Numbered from the stretch's first letter, positions 10,885 through 23,221 are shown. The stretch is 64,000 bases of DNA from Eumeta japonica (GCA_005406025.1 BGZK01000877.1:62001-126000); one strand, 5' to 3'. The notes: generated by a model from the sequence alone, not told the origin. Numbers and translations are program-made.

Positions 10885-11230
10885 ATAGGAGCACTCATAT
10901 ATATATATGAGTGCTCCTATAAGGGTTCCGTTTTGTTTTTTATTTGGAAATAAGGAACCCTAAAAAAATAGTATGAAAAGTGATGATTTGTGGGAAATCT
11001 CTGTGTGCGAGCATGACGCAAATTTACCCGTTTTTCTTTAGGGTAAAACGAGTTCTGTTTCAGACAGATTAATGCTACTTCTGACATATGTTGAATACGT
11101 TCACGATCGCAATAAACTAAATTAAACTTGAACGTATTTAGGGATATTTGTTTTCATTTTGTACGGTTCCGTAACGTAATAGGAAAAATGGAATCTGTAT
11201 ATAATATCACTCTCATGTCTGTTTATCATA
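10885..11230. repeat. 'gggttccg' repeat pieces with a 36-bp perfect palindrome
   Basis: 10885-10920 is a perfect palindrome ('ataggagcactcatatat' and its complement). It leads straight into 'aagggttccg', the known end of the dispersed family seen at 19130, 39930, 47500 and 59650. A second piece with 'acggttccgtaacg' lies near 11160. Confidence 0.6.
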
Positions 11231-13462
11231 GGTGTTTTTCTCCCAAAAATATGTAACGTAGTAATTCAAAATTTTGACATTTGTTAGATTACATGACGTG
11301 CTATCACCCGTCAAAAAAAAAAAAAAGAAAAAGAGGAGGGAGTGTGAATTTTGTTAAAAGCAAAAAAAAATTTATTTAACAATTCGTGCATCGTAATATA
11401 ATAATATTTAGCATTTTTGGAAAATTATCAGATTGGGAATTAATTATATTATGAGTAAAAAAAAAACGAAACCAACGAAAACTATTTCACTGCATTTACA
11501 TTCATTTATTCATCGATAGCGTAGAAACACGTATAGATGCGTAACCACATTTAAAAAATCGGATGAGCTTCACATTCATTTTATTAAGCTTTTATTAAAC
11601 CAATATTAATTAATCACACATTCAAAAATATTTCATCATTACAAATTAATTACCAATCTATTGATGTTATGAAAATAGTACAACAACGTATTCTTTTGTC
11701 AAGAGACATATTCGTCATGTCTACAGACTAGACTTATTATTACCTACATAACGAAGATATAAAAATCATTTAAATTAATAAATACGTCATTTAATTCACA
11801 ATTTGAATTGCCTCATTATAAACACGCTCAATGTGAACAGAAGTTCTATAAGCTTACGAAGGTAAAAAAACTTACATATAATTATAACCAAATATGCTTG
11901 TTGTGCCTGGATGCCCGAAAACAACGATAATAATTTCATTTTATAGACCGGCGAGGGGATAGTTTATCGCGTGTCTATACTTGGGCGTGTATCGGATTCC
12001 ATTTGCACGCATCTTGTCTATGGTCCCCTCCTTTTTATGATATTGTTGTAAATTAAATCGCGAGTACGCCGAATTATTTCCACTTTCTTTTATATATTTT
12101 TATACACAATCGATTTATTTAGAAAAAAGGCAATCGAAAAACGATCGATATTTCATACATACACTTTGAGGCGCACACTCTGGTTTCTATTGATTGGGAC
12201 CCGTTGAAACCACAATGAGCGCCTAATCAGCACGGGGCGAGAAAAAGACCGGTCTTCTTTCGCTTTTGTCGGAAACCTTGTCCAAATCTGTAGAGTACTC
12301 GCTATTAACCGCATACAAAACCAATCTGATTGCAGATCAGATTGGTGTTAAAGAGACCGTTTTATTTGTCGGTACGAGCCTATCTATATATCGATGATTT
12401 ATACGTATGTTATATGTGATCACAACACATATATATTCGTCGTAAGTTAATAACAGCCGGGCAGTGACTAAATTGGGCCCCCGGTGTTCTCAGACAGGTA
12501 CATTTTATTGATAAAAAATTAATACATATACATTTACCTACATTAATTGCTGACAAAGTTGAGTGTGAATAACTTATGTGCACCAGATAAAGTTAATAAT
12601 ATGGCGCAATTAAAGAGAGTCTACGAATATTAAAAAAAAAACATAAAACCTATCATGAGCCTCAGCCATCATTTATGCTATTTATTTTATAAATCAAAAA
12701 CTTTTAGTTAGCCACATGTTGTTTAACACGTGTATTTAAAAAAAAACTTTTACTATTTTTCTGGAAAATAGGAATTATCGATTAAGCTCGCCCAAACATT
12801 ATTATCAATTTAAAAATGTACAAAAAATATTTACAATATTGATAATTAATTCTGTATAAAATATATACGTTACATATATAATTATATTTTAATGAATTTA
12901 GTGAAGGGAACAATGTTAAAAAAATGGAACATAAAAGAAATTAAATAGACGTTGTTAGCATGCGAGTGAAGTTAGCCGTTAGATTTATCTATTTCAATCT
13001 GTTTATCTCTGTCTCAGTCTGTTTAACTACGAACTTCATGATATCCATAGTTTTTTAAAAGTGTGCGTGCACTTCGTAACGTTTTAAAATTTCATTTTAA
13101 TCTTTTTTTGTCTAACACGCCTAAACAAAATATGTTTTGTTTTATTTTCAAGTTATTATTGACATCTTCAACAATAACACATGTTCTGTGGAAATTTTAA
13201 CTGGCTACTTATTATAGTTCAAACGATAAAAGGGAGGACAGACAAACGGATGGATGGCGTTGGCTTAGTAATAGGGCCCCGTTTAAAATTTCTAAAAACA
13301 AATATTGGTTGAACATTTCCTTGCTTTTTCTTTTCGTTTTCAACCATTTCTATACAAATGACGTACTCAGAGAGTAATTTACAATTCATATATTATGGTA
13401 TATTAGTACAGTTCCGTGCCAATTTTCAAAACATCCAAACACATCAAGCTCGATCTTAACAA
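11231..13462. other. Region downstream of the four-pass membrane protein gene
   Basis: This probably includes the 3' untranslated region of the minus-strand gene ending at 13463. Minus-strand AATAAA motifs occur, for example at 13141-13146, but none can be chosen. A hairpin with 11-base perfect arms (12320-12330 and 12336-12346, 'accaatctgat') is present. No other coding signal was seen. Confidence 0.4.
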
Positions 13463-13732
13463 TTATTGGTATTGGTCCGGAGTGGTTTTATCGTCGATGT
13501 GAGGTAGCGACGTCATCTCTAACATGGACTCCCGCTCATGGGTCCTTCTCACGGGCGTGTTGAATATGGAACTGGGCGTCGAGTCTTCATGGTGCTCGAC
13601 TGATGCTGTTACCAGTTCGGAGGTGAGCGTTGGTTCGGAACGAACCGAGGTGTTGTCTCTCAGGCTACCAGATCTGACTGCGAATTGGACGTGGTGTTTT
13701 TTCGGCGACTTCTTGAGGCGACTCGTTATTCT
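13463..13732 (-). CDS. Last coding exon of the TMEM179-like gene (C-terminal tail)
   Basis: The acceptor 'cttacacag|agaata' is in phase 0. The exon encodes 89 residues (371-459) and ends in TAA. It begins RITSRLKKSPKKHH and ends DKTTPDQYQ. It is Ser/Thr-rich with basic patches and has no membrane segment, consistent with a cytoplasmic tail. Confidence 0.85.
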   Translation of the reverse strand, partial: RITSRLKKSPKKHHVQFAVRSGSLRDNTSVRSEPTLTSELVTASVEHHEDSTPSSIFNTPVRRTHERESMLEMTSLPHIDDKTTPDQYQ

Positions 13733-16700
13733 CTGTGTAAGACAAATATATGTGTTCCACGATTAGAAGGATTAATTGTTAAAACTGTATAAATAAATAA
13801 ATATATACATATAAAACAGATTTTATTTAAGAAAAAAGGAAAGGAAGAATTTATGCAATATACGGTGGCGTAGCTAGGGGGTGAGGCGGCGGGGGCGGCC
13901 CGCACCGGGTGCTACCCATTTAGGGTGCACAACAAAAGAATCATAATCATACCGTTCTCCCACCTATAAAAATTCGTAAAACTGTGGCAGATTGCGTAAC
14001 TGCTACTCGTATTTTTGGGGTGACACTACGATGTCCGCCCCACTCGCCCCATGCTAGCTACGCCACTGGTCATACCCACCAACATTAGAGACAAGGTTTG
14101 CGTGCGTTTCTAGGACAACGGTTCTATTGGCGTTTCATATTAGCAAATTATAGCTAATTTAGAATCCCTAGAACAAACTGAATTTGGATGGTGACCTTAG
14201 ATTAAATATATACTATATCAAAAGTGAAACGTCACGAAAGAATACCACGACGTGACTCGATTCGTCGTGTATTCTACATAGCGCGGTGAATTATTCATTG
14301 CCACATCGAAATTAGATGACATTAGTAGATAATTAGATTTTATGTACAACTCACAAGAAGTTTCGTTTCTGTTAGATCAAACTCTGTCACCGTCCCGACG
14401 CCGTTCGCACTCTCCATCAGATCTCGGTTCCGGCCTTTAATCAATTCAGATCAAACTATGTATTTCAGAGGAATGCATATTTTAACACCAAAAATCCGTG
14501 TACTATCGCTAAGTTATTTCATAATTAAACAATATCGCTCCCACTTTTCATACTATTTTCATTTCTGCTTGCAATTCCAATCCCGGACTGATACTTATCT
14601 TGATCCTCTCTTGAAAACTGCTGCTACATAATTGGTATGAAGAAGCAAATTATTTGTTCTATATTCACACGAGTAAAGAAGCGGAAATAGCTAGTATATA
14701 CAAAAATCTGGCCAAATAACGTATTTGAATACAAAAAAAAGCGAATCATCTAAATTTGGTCAGTATGATTTTCTAATCAATAAGCACACGAACGGACAAA
14801 CGATAGAGAAACGACATTAAATATTCGTAAGAAATTGTCGCACTCCTTAGGTAACACCTGTTGGGGGTCCTTCAGCAGCACCCCGGTTCTCCGCACGACG
14901 AAGTCCGGCGCGGCGACGCACCGCGCCAGCAGCAGCGCGGCCGCGCACGCCCAGCCGGCCCAGACGCCGGCGCTGGCGGCGCGCACCACGGCCGCGCGCC
15001 CGCCGACGCCCAGCGACGCGTTCCATGCTGCCTCCGTGTAGGAGGTCACGGGGGAACATCTGTTTGACGATCGAGCGCTATCAACGTATTGTGTGTCCAA
15101 CAGCTGGCGTTATTTGTCGTCGTAAGGAATCTAACGGAATCAATCAATCAAGCTTTTATCTGGAAATTTTTCATCTACGTCTATTCGGCTTCCGTTTTAA
15201 TAAGACGTAGTTTTTTTTTTTTTTTAATAATCAACCGCATCGTTGTCGTCTACGACACCCTCGTTGTTTCACCAAATGCTATTTTGTATGATTTTGTATA
15301 ACTATAAGTAATTCGGTCGAAAGATAGGTTTACACTGAATAGATTAATCATAGAATATTAATATTTAAACAATGAAAAGTTGCATGGTATCTGTCGATAT
15401 TTTCGACAGATACCATACAACTGTTCGATGAAAAAATTCGATGAAATAATTCGATGAAAAAAGTAGTACCTAATACCGGATGTACCGGATAATATTATTG
15501 TATATTATAATATGGAGTTTTGGATAGCCTAGATTTTTCTGGTAGAATTATCAAACTGAATTAAAAAAAAATAAACAAATACTAAGAGATAAATCAATTA
15601 CTTCAAAATCGATTACAAGAAAGTGTGTTGACAATGAAATAAAGACTTTCATCCTCAAAAACAGAATAACCTCCTTTTGGTTTTACCGCAGTGGGATAAA
15701 AACGTCTCCGCTTTTTCCTCTGATTTTCTGAGGTCCTTCTTCCATTCCTACTAGTTCTGAAATGTTACGATATGAAGAGATCATCTCATATCTTTTTATC
15801 TATTTCAAAAAGATCAATGAATGATTCACTACGGATGTCAAATAATACATTCACTTCACTTCTTCAATATTAGCAATCATATAGAGGACTATATATTTGT
15901 GCGAGCTTCACGTGCATATGATATAAAAGTAATTTCTCGTTACGAAGTAAGAAAATAAAAAGAAACTAAGCGTTCACAGTTGTTCAAAAATAAAAGCAGA
16001 CATGTAAAAATAAATAAATAAAGAGAAAAAGAAAAAAAATTGTAAAGGAAGTATGTATACACCTACAAACACAGATAATTTATAGAGTAATACATATACA
16101 TAGAGTAAATATTATATATGTGAAATAGGATAGGAGAGTAGGAATGTTAGTTGGGAGAGGGACATCGAGACGACTGGAAGAGAGTTAGAAGATGATGGCG
16201 ATTATACAATGGACAGGAAAATAGATGTGGTTAAGTCACCGTCGTCCAGACGGCATTCGCATACCGATTAGTCTCTGATGCGAAATTTAGCTGGGTGCGA
16301 TGGGGTGGAGCAGAGACCAAGTCTCATTCTGCACATGGTTGATGGAGCTCGTTTGCTAAATTCGAATTTAAAAGACCAGGGCTTAGCAACGATGGTGAGT
16401 TGGATATGGGAATAACGGACCGGTTTAATCTTTTTGGAAATCGACCAATGAGGAGTCCACGAAAAAACCAGCCGTTTTTTAGACAGACCAACCAAATCAC
16501 GGGAGTAATTAATATAGGGGTTTTTATTTTACAGGAGGTTGCACCCTTCACTACAAATAATACATTCCAGAAAATCTTATATTTCTCTAAAAAACAATCG
16601 ATAACTTTTGGTGTGTAAAAAAAGATACAGTTGATATATTAAAAAAAATATTAAAACTCTTAATTTCTCAATGATATGTTTTTAAATATTTCTGAAAACA

Positions 16701-19700
16701 AATCCAAAACGAGTAGGTAAATAAAGTAATTTTATTACTTTAGGTGAACAGTTCCTGTATAAATATAAATTTGTACTTCGATACAGATTTTTTTTGTTTT
16801 TCAAGTGCAAAGCGGGAACCGACTCCAAAAACAACCAATCAGTTGTTTTGAACTAACTTTTTTTGAACAGTATTTTTTTGAACTGATTTCAAAAACAATT
16901 AATCAGTTGTTTTTGAAGTCAGTCCAAAAAAATATATAAAAAGGTTTTCGAAGGGGGTTTTAATTTTTATTTTTGAATAATTCATTTTTATTCCATCATA
17001 CCAAATGGCTAGTCTATTGCGGGGATCATACTGACGTGGTAGTGTTTGTCATGTTGACGAAACCGGCGCAGAAGGCGTGAAGGCCGCCCGACGTCCGCGA
17101 GAAGCTGTGGCCCGTGACGATCGCCAGCACCACGGAGAACACGAGCGCCGGAGCCAGGATGCGCCACGGCTGCTGCAACCTGCGTTTAAGAGCTGTTACG
17201 CGATAATTATCACACGCGAGTGCAGAGGATCGTGAACAACTCAATACGACGACTTTCGTCCTTGACGTCCGCATGTGCGTTCTCAACTTGTAAACGGCAT
17301 CTGTCTCAACGACAAATGTCGAGAGTTGGTACGCGCCTGCCGCGACACATTTTAGTGAGATCCATTGCAAAGCAAACGCATGCAGAGATTGAGAGTTGGA
17401 TGCGTGACTGCAAATGCTCGAACATTCGTCTGTCATGAAAATTTCGCAGTTTGTCCCAATTGGCGTCATGTTAATCCATATATTAAAATGTATTGTCAGT
17501 CGTTAGTATGAGGGTCTAAGGTGGTTCGAATCTACCGGTAAAGTAGGGTGCTTGTTTGACAAGCACATCTCTAATGCACTGTGGTTACACCTCGCGGACT
17601 TGATACTTGTAGGAAAGCTTATGTCCTAATATTTATGTAAAGTGATATTTACAGGCTGATCAATAGTATATGACCCAGACAAGAGTGCTATAGGACGTAG
17701 TTATACATATATGTCTATAACGTAAAATACGGTATTTTTAAAATCAAATAAAAAATAGCATCAAAAATTGCATTCATGTATTTTTAAGCTATTGCATAGC
17801 TTCTATCGCGGACCTTGAGCGTGGAGACCGAATCCAGAAATTCCGTAACGAAAATAACCTAACACTCCCAACTCCGACCGGCACAGCGGTGATACTTTTT
17901 ACTTTTGCCGTCTATCGATGAATAGCAGAACTTTTAATGACTTTTTTGAAATATCACGCTTGTCTCTTTAGTTTAGCAACTCGCCTTTAGGTGGCATTAG
18001 TTGTATCGGTGTTACTGCGCATGCGTAATCCCCCTCTTCGCCCCGTAATCTGGTGACTTATGCCTGCTCAAAGTTTCGGCGTTAGAGCACCTCCTCAAAA
18101 AAAAAATACTGCATAAATAAAATAAATAAATAATTATAATTGCATAAGTTGATAAAAAATACTATGCAATAGCTTTACTGCGGCAGTTCCCGAGTGCCAT
18201 ACGTGTTTTTTTTTCTTTATGTAGGTGGTAAAGTAAAGCTTTGTTCGGAGGTCATATTACTAACCCAGCTCGCACCCTGCCGCCGCCGGGGCACATGGTG
18301 AACATGGTCACCCACACGGCTGCGAAAATCGTCGAAGCCATTGGGGTGTACAGCGCCCAGTCGCAGTCGTTCACCTCTCCGAATAGTGTCCTGCCCACGT
18401 CCAAAGCCGGGCGACTCCAGCTAGTCTCGTTGCCAACGCAATCTGTCCGTGTTTATATAGAGTAGTTTAATTAGACGCATTGGGTTATATAAAACATAGT
18501 TATCGTCTTTGAAAAAGTTTCAAGACCGTCAGATCAAAGGATCGATTTTGATATAATATAACATATAAGAGTAATTTTAGAGTTCATAAAACCGGCTATG
18601 TGTTAGTCGGATTCGCGCACCGAGGGCTCCGTACTACAACACGATATATATATATATATATACTTAAAAAGAAATTACTTTCATTCATTCATATGCGGTT
18701 TCCTAATGAGCCCCACTCACACTTGGCCGATTTTTATTTATTGTTTTCCTTAAGTTTTGCACTATGACCATGCCAAGTTTATGTACGTTACTGCTTTTAC
18801 TACAGAGCGAAAAGAACAAAAATTAACTGATGCGGACTAAGCATGCATTCACGTACTCAGCGAGTGTCAGTTTACACTGGACATTGAAACGATAAGCGCT
18901 TTTATTTGATAACTCATATGGTACAGTTTGAAAAATGCAATTTTTTTAATTTCCCAATTTACTCCCCAAAAGTGATCCTTATACTTAAAATTCAATAATC
19001 AACTTTACGTACGTGTTTGGGTCACGAATATACACACTTATGCATATCGAATATCAACCTAATCAATCCAGTAGATCCAGAGCAAATTGATTATAACAGA
19101 CGGGCAGACAGGCAGACACACGAGTGATCCTATAAGGGTTCCATTTTTTTTTCATTTGTAGGTACAAAACTCCAAAACAAATAATAAAAATGTGAAAGCG
19201 GTCGTGTCACATCAAATAAAAAAAGCAAGAATTTTAAAGAGATTTCAAAACAATACAATACTTGATTATTTTTCGACTATTTCGAACAGCTCTTTTAACT
19301 GGATATTACTGACCCTTTATTGATTGAAGATTGGATTAAAAAATTCATAAAAATATAGCGGTCGTGTTGATACGTGAAATTGTTTTTATAAAAAAAAAAT
19401 TGGTTTTATATTGTAGGGTGTATAAGCTTGTTTTGCACAGTTCAAAAATTAGACTAAAATTAGGTAAGACTGAATTGATATCAAATCAATAGTAATATGA
19501 AATGAAACCAACTGAATACTTAAGGTATACTTTACATAAATAAGTAATTATAAATTTATACGTATAAAAATATATGAAGAAAAACAAACATCCAGAAAAA
19601 CCTAATTAAAATAGCTTAAATTATAAGTGGCCCCAAATATGAATAACAAGTTAATGAATATATATATATAACAATAAAAAAGGAACATAAAGCTATCATC

Positions 19701-22700
19701 CAAAAATGACTAACGACGAGAAACATATAATCAAAATTCATTCATAATCAGATTAATTTTTAACAATCATAATGTTTCTGTTATAATCAGTTTATGTTGT
19801 CTTTAACTAATGTTAAAAACAATATGAGATATGATTACCATTACGTAGTTAAAAAAAAATGTTATATAATAAGTAATAAAATTTTACTGACTTTCTAAAA
19901 CTGCTTGTTGTTTTTGCTCCTTGTCAGGTACATTATTCCTAAGAGTGCTTTCAATGCTTGCAGTAGATTCATTTACACCAGTAGATTTACTAGATGGGGT
20001 GGTTCCGTCTCTTTCCGGATCAACTTCACCAGGATTCTGAGCATTTTCATTTTTTTCCTGATTACTTTCGCCAATAATTTGAGCAGTATCGTTTCTTTCG
20101 GGACCTACTTCCCCAGTATTCCGAGCAGTTCTATTTTTCCCCTGATTACTTTCGTCAATAATAGCAGCAGTATCGTTTTTTTCGGGACCTACTTCGCCAG
20201 TATTCCGAGCGGTTCCATTCGTATGCGTGGTGTTGGCACTTCTTGAAGAGTGGGTTTCGTTAATACACGGTATGTCAACATCGTAGAATTCCAGTTGTCG
20301 AGGATAGAGGATGCAATTTCCGTCGTAAAATTGAAGAGTACCTTCTAAGAAACTGTAGTTCACGATGCCGAGGAGAGCGACGAGTGCGTATATGGTTATG
20401 TGTAAAGCTGAAACGAGAAGGTAGCACAAATGACAAAAATATGCGTGTTATAAATTAATAGGTAATTAATTTTAAGGTTTTGCAAAAAGGGAAACCTATT
20501 AATGCGCTCTTCTGTTTACGGTAAGTTGTCAAAAACATAGTAAAGAGTCATTTAAAATTGCATCCTGACAAATTAATTCATATGTTAAGAAGTCAATAAA
20601 AGTAAATATAAAATAAGGCCCAGTTGTAAAATCTAATGTACATTTTTGGTTTATCTGTGATGTAAAAAATATCTTCAAGTTTATCCCCTCATCCATACTA
20701 TTAATTTCTTTCTTTTTTTATTCAAAAACATATTCACTAAAAATCTTTTGATATTCTTCTTGATGCTGTTTTATTAGGAGGTTTAAAAAACAAACCAGAA
20801 TGTAGTGTTATCCAATTTTTTATAATATATATATTAAAAAAGTTAATGAAAACAATACATTTAAATAGAATTCTCTTGGCGAATTACCTTTATTTTACTA
20901 GAATCAATAATTATTACCATCATAAAACATGTTTGGATTATTGAGTATATAAATGAATAATTGTTCATTGATTTTTATTAATATTTAGATATTGTAATTG
21001 ATAATACCCAACAATTTTGGGTCAGGCTATTTTTGCTCCGAAATACACAAATAATTCAGGTTCAACAACAAGTGTATTCCATATTTTTTTATTTGGGTTC
21101 TAATTATTACTTGTATGTTATAAGTGCTACTACTAATTGAATGTTAAGATTATATTACTAATTGCCTTGTTTGGCTCATAATGTTTGTATATGAACACAT
21201 ATATATTCGAATTACACGTATATCCAATTAGAACGAAAATTCATTAATATGAAATCACTTTAAAGTATATAATCTACGTTCCATCTGTATCTATGGTCGT
21301 TATATTTATCTCATTATGTAAGGTCCATCGATATTTTTCCACGGAACCCAAGAAATTGAATACACCGAGATACCAAAAATAAACGTGGTATATCAAATCT
21401 CAGGTTACGCAAACATTTCAGTCTTGCTCAATTTTATGCCCGACATGAATTAGCCGGTGTTTATCCTGAACCTATTTATAAAAGTTTAAAATATAACGTA
21501 CCCAATTCGATTAACTTTGACGCAGAAGAAGATATCAAGTGGGACGAACGTTTATTGCTTAAAGTCGATATATTTATTTTTTTCCTTTATAGTCTACGAC
21601 GTGTTTAATATTTTAATTTAGTGTCCATGACAAATTCAATAAACACATATTTAATATGCTATTTAACGACGAAATCAAGAATTAAAGTCAATTTTATATT
21701 ATACAACAAAAAAAGAAAACAAATGCGTAACCGGACAGCGATTTATAAAATGTAATTTAATGCATAAAACATAGTCGACTCTTACTTCTATTGCGTTTAA
21801 TCACAAATTGATATTCTTTTGGGAACAATAGGAATTAGGCACTTATTTTTTTTATATTTTTATAGCGATATCTTATCGCTATGTTTTTGTAAAAAAAATA
21901 CTCGGCACGAAAAAACTAAAATACGATAGCGAGACCGTTGGCTTCAGATAAAACCATATGACACACTTTCTAAGATTGATGTTTCTGAGTTATACGACAT
22001 CTCGAGGAAGACCAAATATGTTTGCATTTACAAAATAAAGCTCGGAAATAGCGTCGAGTTTCAAGATATTACGATAAATCTTGTGAAAGAGAATTATAAA
22101 AGGGAAATTAGAATCATTCGCTCGCCTAATAATTGTGTGAAGGATAAATTTTAAATATCAATAAAAAAGATAATTCATGATCGTTGGTTTTATTGAATTG
22201 CAATTTCACATGAATCTTTTAACTGCATCATTGACAATTGTACGGTTTTTTTAGAGAGTCTGAAGAAAGATAAAAACGTGTATCAGTAATTCTGACTACG
22301 ATTTGGTACTCTGTATAAAGGTTTTTATTTTATAAAAAAGTGTAATGACATATATTTTAGATAATATTAAAAAAATAAGGAAAACGTGAATTTTTAAATT
22401 GACGTTTAGACAGAGGTAACGCCAAGAAATCGCGACGTCACGTCATCGTGTTACAGCCAGATATATAACTCCGTTTCGCTAAAAAGCGATGGCAAAGAAT
22501 CTCCGATGACATGCACATTTTTTTTAAATAATTTTAATAGCGATTACACTTCATGTTATCGTATTCACTGATCAACCACCCAATTCCTTGATTGACCGGG
22601 TTATGATCATATTTGCAGTTGTGCGTTCGTCTCTTTGTCTACACATTCATGTCACTATCCCTACAAGTTACTACAACTGAAGTGAAATTTATATTTTATT

Positions 22701-23221
22701 TGGTTTGACCTCATAACTAAAAGGAATGTATGACGTGCATCCGAATAGCATTTGCTTTGCCTATAACTTTATGCAGTGAACAGTAAGTTTCAAAATAAAA
22801 AGACTAATTAATTATTATAACTTTTCATGTTATTGCAACCCTAATAATTCAGAAGTGTGATGGATTGGCGTACCAGATTGAAGTGATTTCGTATCACGTT
22901 CCGTATTTCCGATTTTGCTATATGTCGTCAAAATAACAGCATTGCATAGGATGCAGAATGCATAATTGATCTTACTGGAACGCGATACTGTAATATGAGT
23001 CCAGCGTATTCTGAACATAAATAGTATACTCGGAGTGTACAAAACACTTTATAATTTTGGAAAGTTGCCGTCAATCAACCACTACGATAAGTTATGTACA
23101 TCAACAATTTATATTTAACCGTAACAAACAGAAATGCAATTTATGAATTACCTTTCCATATTTTAAAATGCTTGGACGTACGTTCCTCCAACTCGCAGTA
23201 GTCGTAAAGGACTATCGTCAT
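13463..23221 (-). CDS. Four-pass membrane protein, TMEM179-like (six coding exons, 459 residues)
   Basis: Spliced model: join of 23152-23221, 19892-20407, 18265-18442, 17036-17179, 14858-15059 and 13463-13732 on the minus strand. Every junction has AG/GT and all splice phases agree, giving ATG to TAA without a stop. Predicted membrane segments are at about residues 24-46, 224-245, 260-280 and 324-353. The layout is a short cytoplasmic N-terminus, a large first outside loop with many NxS/T sites, a short basic inner loop (GGGRVRAG), a second outside loop with NMT, NTT and NAS sites, and a basic cytoplasmic tail of about 105 residues. The order of segments and features such as YDGNCILY after the first segment and AGVWAGWACAAALLL in the fourth resemble TMEM179. 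That assignment is my inference from memory. The structure is much better supported than the name. Confidence 0.85.
13864..14068. mobile_element. Short inverted-repeat element (MITE-like) in the last intron
   Basis: 'gtggcgtagctag' at 13865-13877 is the inverse of 'ctagctacgccac' at 14054-14066. The interior is GC-richer than its surroundings and has no open frame. I recall 'gtggcgtagctagg' ends from repeats of several invertebrates. No target-site duplication was clear. Confidence 0.65.
14858..15059 (-). CDS. Fifth coding exon of the TMEM179-like gene (fourth membrane segment)
   Basis: The acceptor 'tcaaacag|atgttcc' and the donor 'aacag|gtgtta' bound 202 bases, entering in phase 2 and leaving in phase 0. 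It encodes residues 304-370: CSPVTSYTEAAWNASLGVGG, then a long Ala/Val-rich hydrophobic segment. Very GC-rich codon use contrasts with the AT-rich surroundings. This creates long shadow frames on both strands that should not be called. Confidence 0.87.
15378..15422. repeat. 20-bp-arm hairpin in an intron
   Basis: 15378-15397 pairs with 15403-15422 with one mismatch and a 5-base loop ('tattt'). Three copies of 'ttcgatgaaa' follow at 15424-15463. Confidence 0.75.
15464..17035. other. Intron sequence, mostly unremarkable
   Basis: Intron between exons four and five of the TMEM179-like gene. It contains a purine-rich block at about 16120-16200, a moderately GC-rich block at 16240-16500 with no recognised protein, and a fragment of dispersed family A at about 16808-16930. 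Confidence 0.45.
16808..16930 (+). repeat. Family A 5' end fragment with internal inverted repeats
   Basis: 'gggaaccgactccaaaaaca' is the same end as at 30061 and 45771. It is followed by two inverted blocks of the type 'caaccaatcagttgtttt'. Confidence 0.6.
17036..17179 (-). CDS. Fourth coding exon of the TMEM179-like gene (third membrane segment)
   Basis: 144 bases; acceptor 'ttaaacgcag|gttgc', donor 'accac|gtcagt'. It encodes residues 256-302: LQQPWRILAPALVFSVVLAI, then a Gly/Ser-rich stretch and NMTNTT. The nearby donor GTATGA would give the wrong phase for the next exon, so GTCAGT is chosen. Confidence 0.87.
17180..18264. other. Intron of the TMEM179-like gene
   Basis: No feature was recognised apart from a B-box-like 'ggttcgaatctacc' at about 17523-17536. 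This lacks the rest of a tRNA. Confidence 0.45.
18265..18442 (-). CDS. Third coding exon of the TMEM179-like gene (second membrane segment)
   Basis: 178 bases; acceptor 'cacggacag|attgcg', donor 'gagctgg|gttagt'. It encodes residues 197-254. It opens with CVGNETSWSRP in the first outside loop, then ECL-to-membrane sequence VNDCDW, then the membrane segment ALYTPMASTIFAAVWVTMFT. Confidence 0.87.
18590..19165 (+). repeat. 'gggttccg' family repeat, near full length, in an intron
   Basis: It starts with 'ttagtcggattcgcgcaccg' and 'gagggctccgta' near 18607. It ends with the 'gggcagacaggcagacac' and 'cctataagggttcc' block at 19102-19142. A second end in inverted orientation ('cactcacacttggccgat') at about 18716-18733 suggests a rearranged or nested copy. 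Confidence 0.65.
19166..19891. other. Intron of the TMEM179-like gene
   Basis: AT-rich with a short (TA)n run near 19660. Nothing else was seen. Confidence 0.45.
19892..20407 (-). CDS. Second coding exon of the TMEM179-like gene (first membrane segment and glycosylated loop)
   Basis: 516 bases; acceptor 'cttctcgtttcag|ctttac', donor 'ctagaaa|gtcagt'. It encodes residues 25-195. The first membrane segment ALHITIYALVALLGIVNYSF is followed by YDGNCILYPRQ, then a long hydrophilic loop with NET, NTT, NGT, NDT, NRT and NES sites. The loop holds the tandem repeat at 19998-20204. An alternative donor GTAAAA four bases downstream would leave phase 2 and break the frame at the next exon. Confidence 0.85.
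19998..20204 (-). repeat. 84-bp tandem repeat inside the extracellular loop coding sequence
   Basis: Two full 84-bp units (20121-20204 and 20037-20120) and a 39-bp partial unit (19998-20036) encode a 28-residue repeat beginning NTGEVGPE.NDTA and containing ESNQ.KN. Residues 92-160 of the protein. Units keep the frame and differ by a few substitutions. Confidence 0.9.
20408..23151. other. First coding intron of the TMEM179-like gene
   Basis: About 2.7 kb, AT-rich. No coding sequence or named repeat was recognised. A moderately structured stretch at about 22420-22500 ('gcgacgtcacgtcatcg') is noted without a call. Confidence 0.45.
23152..23221 (-). CDS. First coding exon of the TMEM179-like gene
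   Basis: Starts MTIVLYDYCELEERTSKHFK and ends after the G of a split Ala codon at the donor 'tggaaag|gtaatt'. An earlier ATG in the exon (23250) hits a stop after four codons. The one at 23221 is therefore chosen. Confidence 0.82.

Noticed and set aside
14777..15100. Several long overlapping open frames on both strands
   Set aside because: They are shadows of one GC-rich coding exon (14858-15059, minus). Only that frame continues in phase with its neighbours.
17220..17469. Open frames on both strands right of the exon at 17036-17179
   Set aside because: They lie beyond the splice acceptor at 17180, and no family is recognised.
17510..17560. T-arm-like 'ggtggttcgaatctacc' suggesting a tRNA
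   Set aside because: The D-arm, anticodon arm and matching acceptor stem are absent.
19905..20246. Plus-strand open frame of 113 codons
   Set aside because: It is antisense to the tandem-repeat-coding exon and is open only because of the repeat composition.
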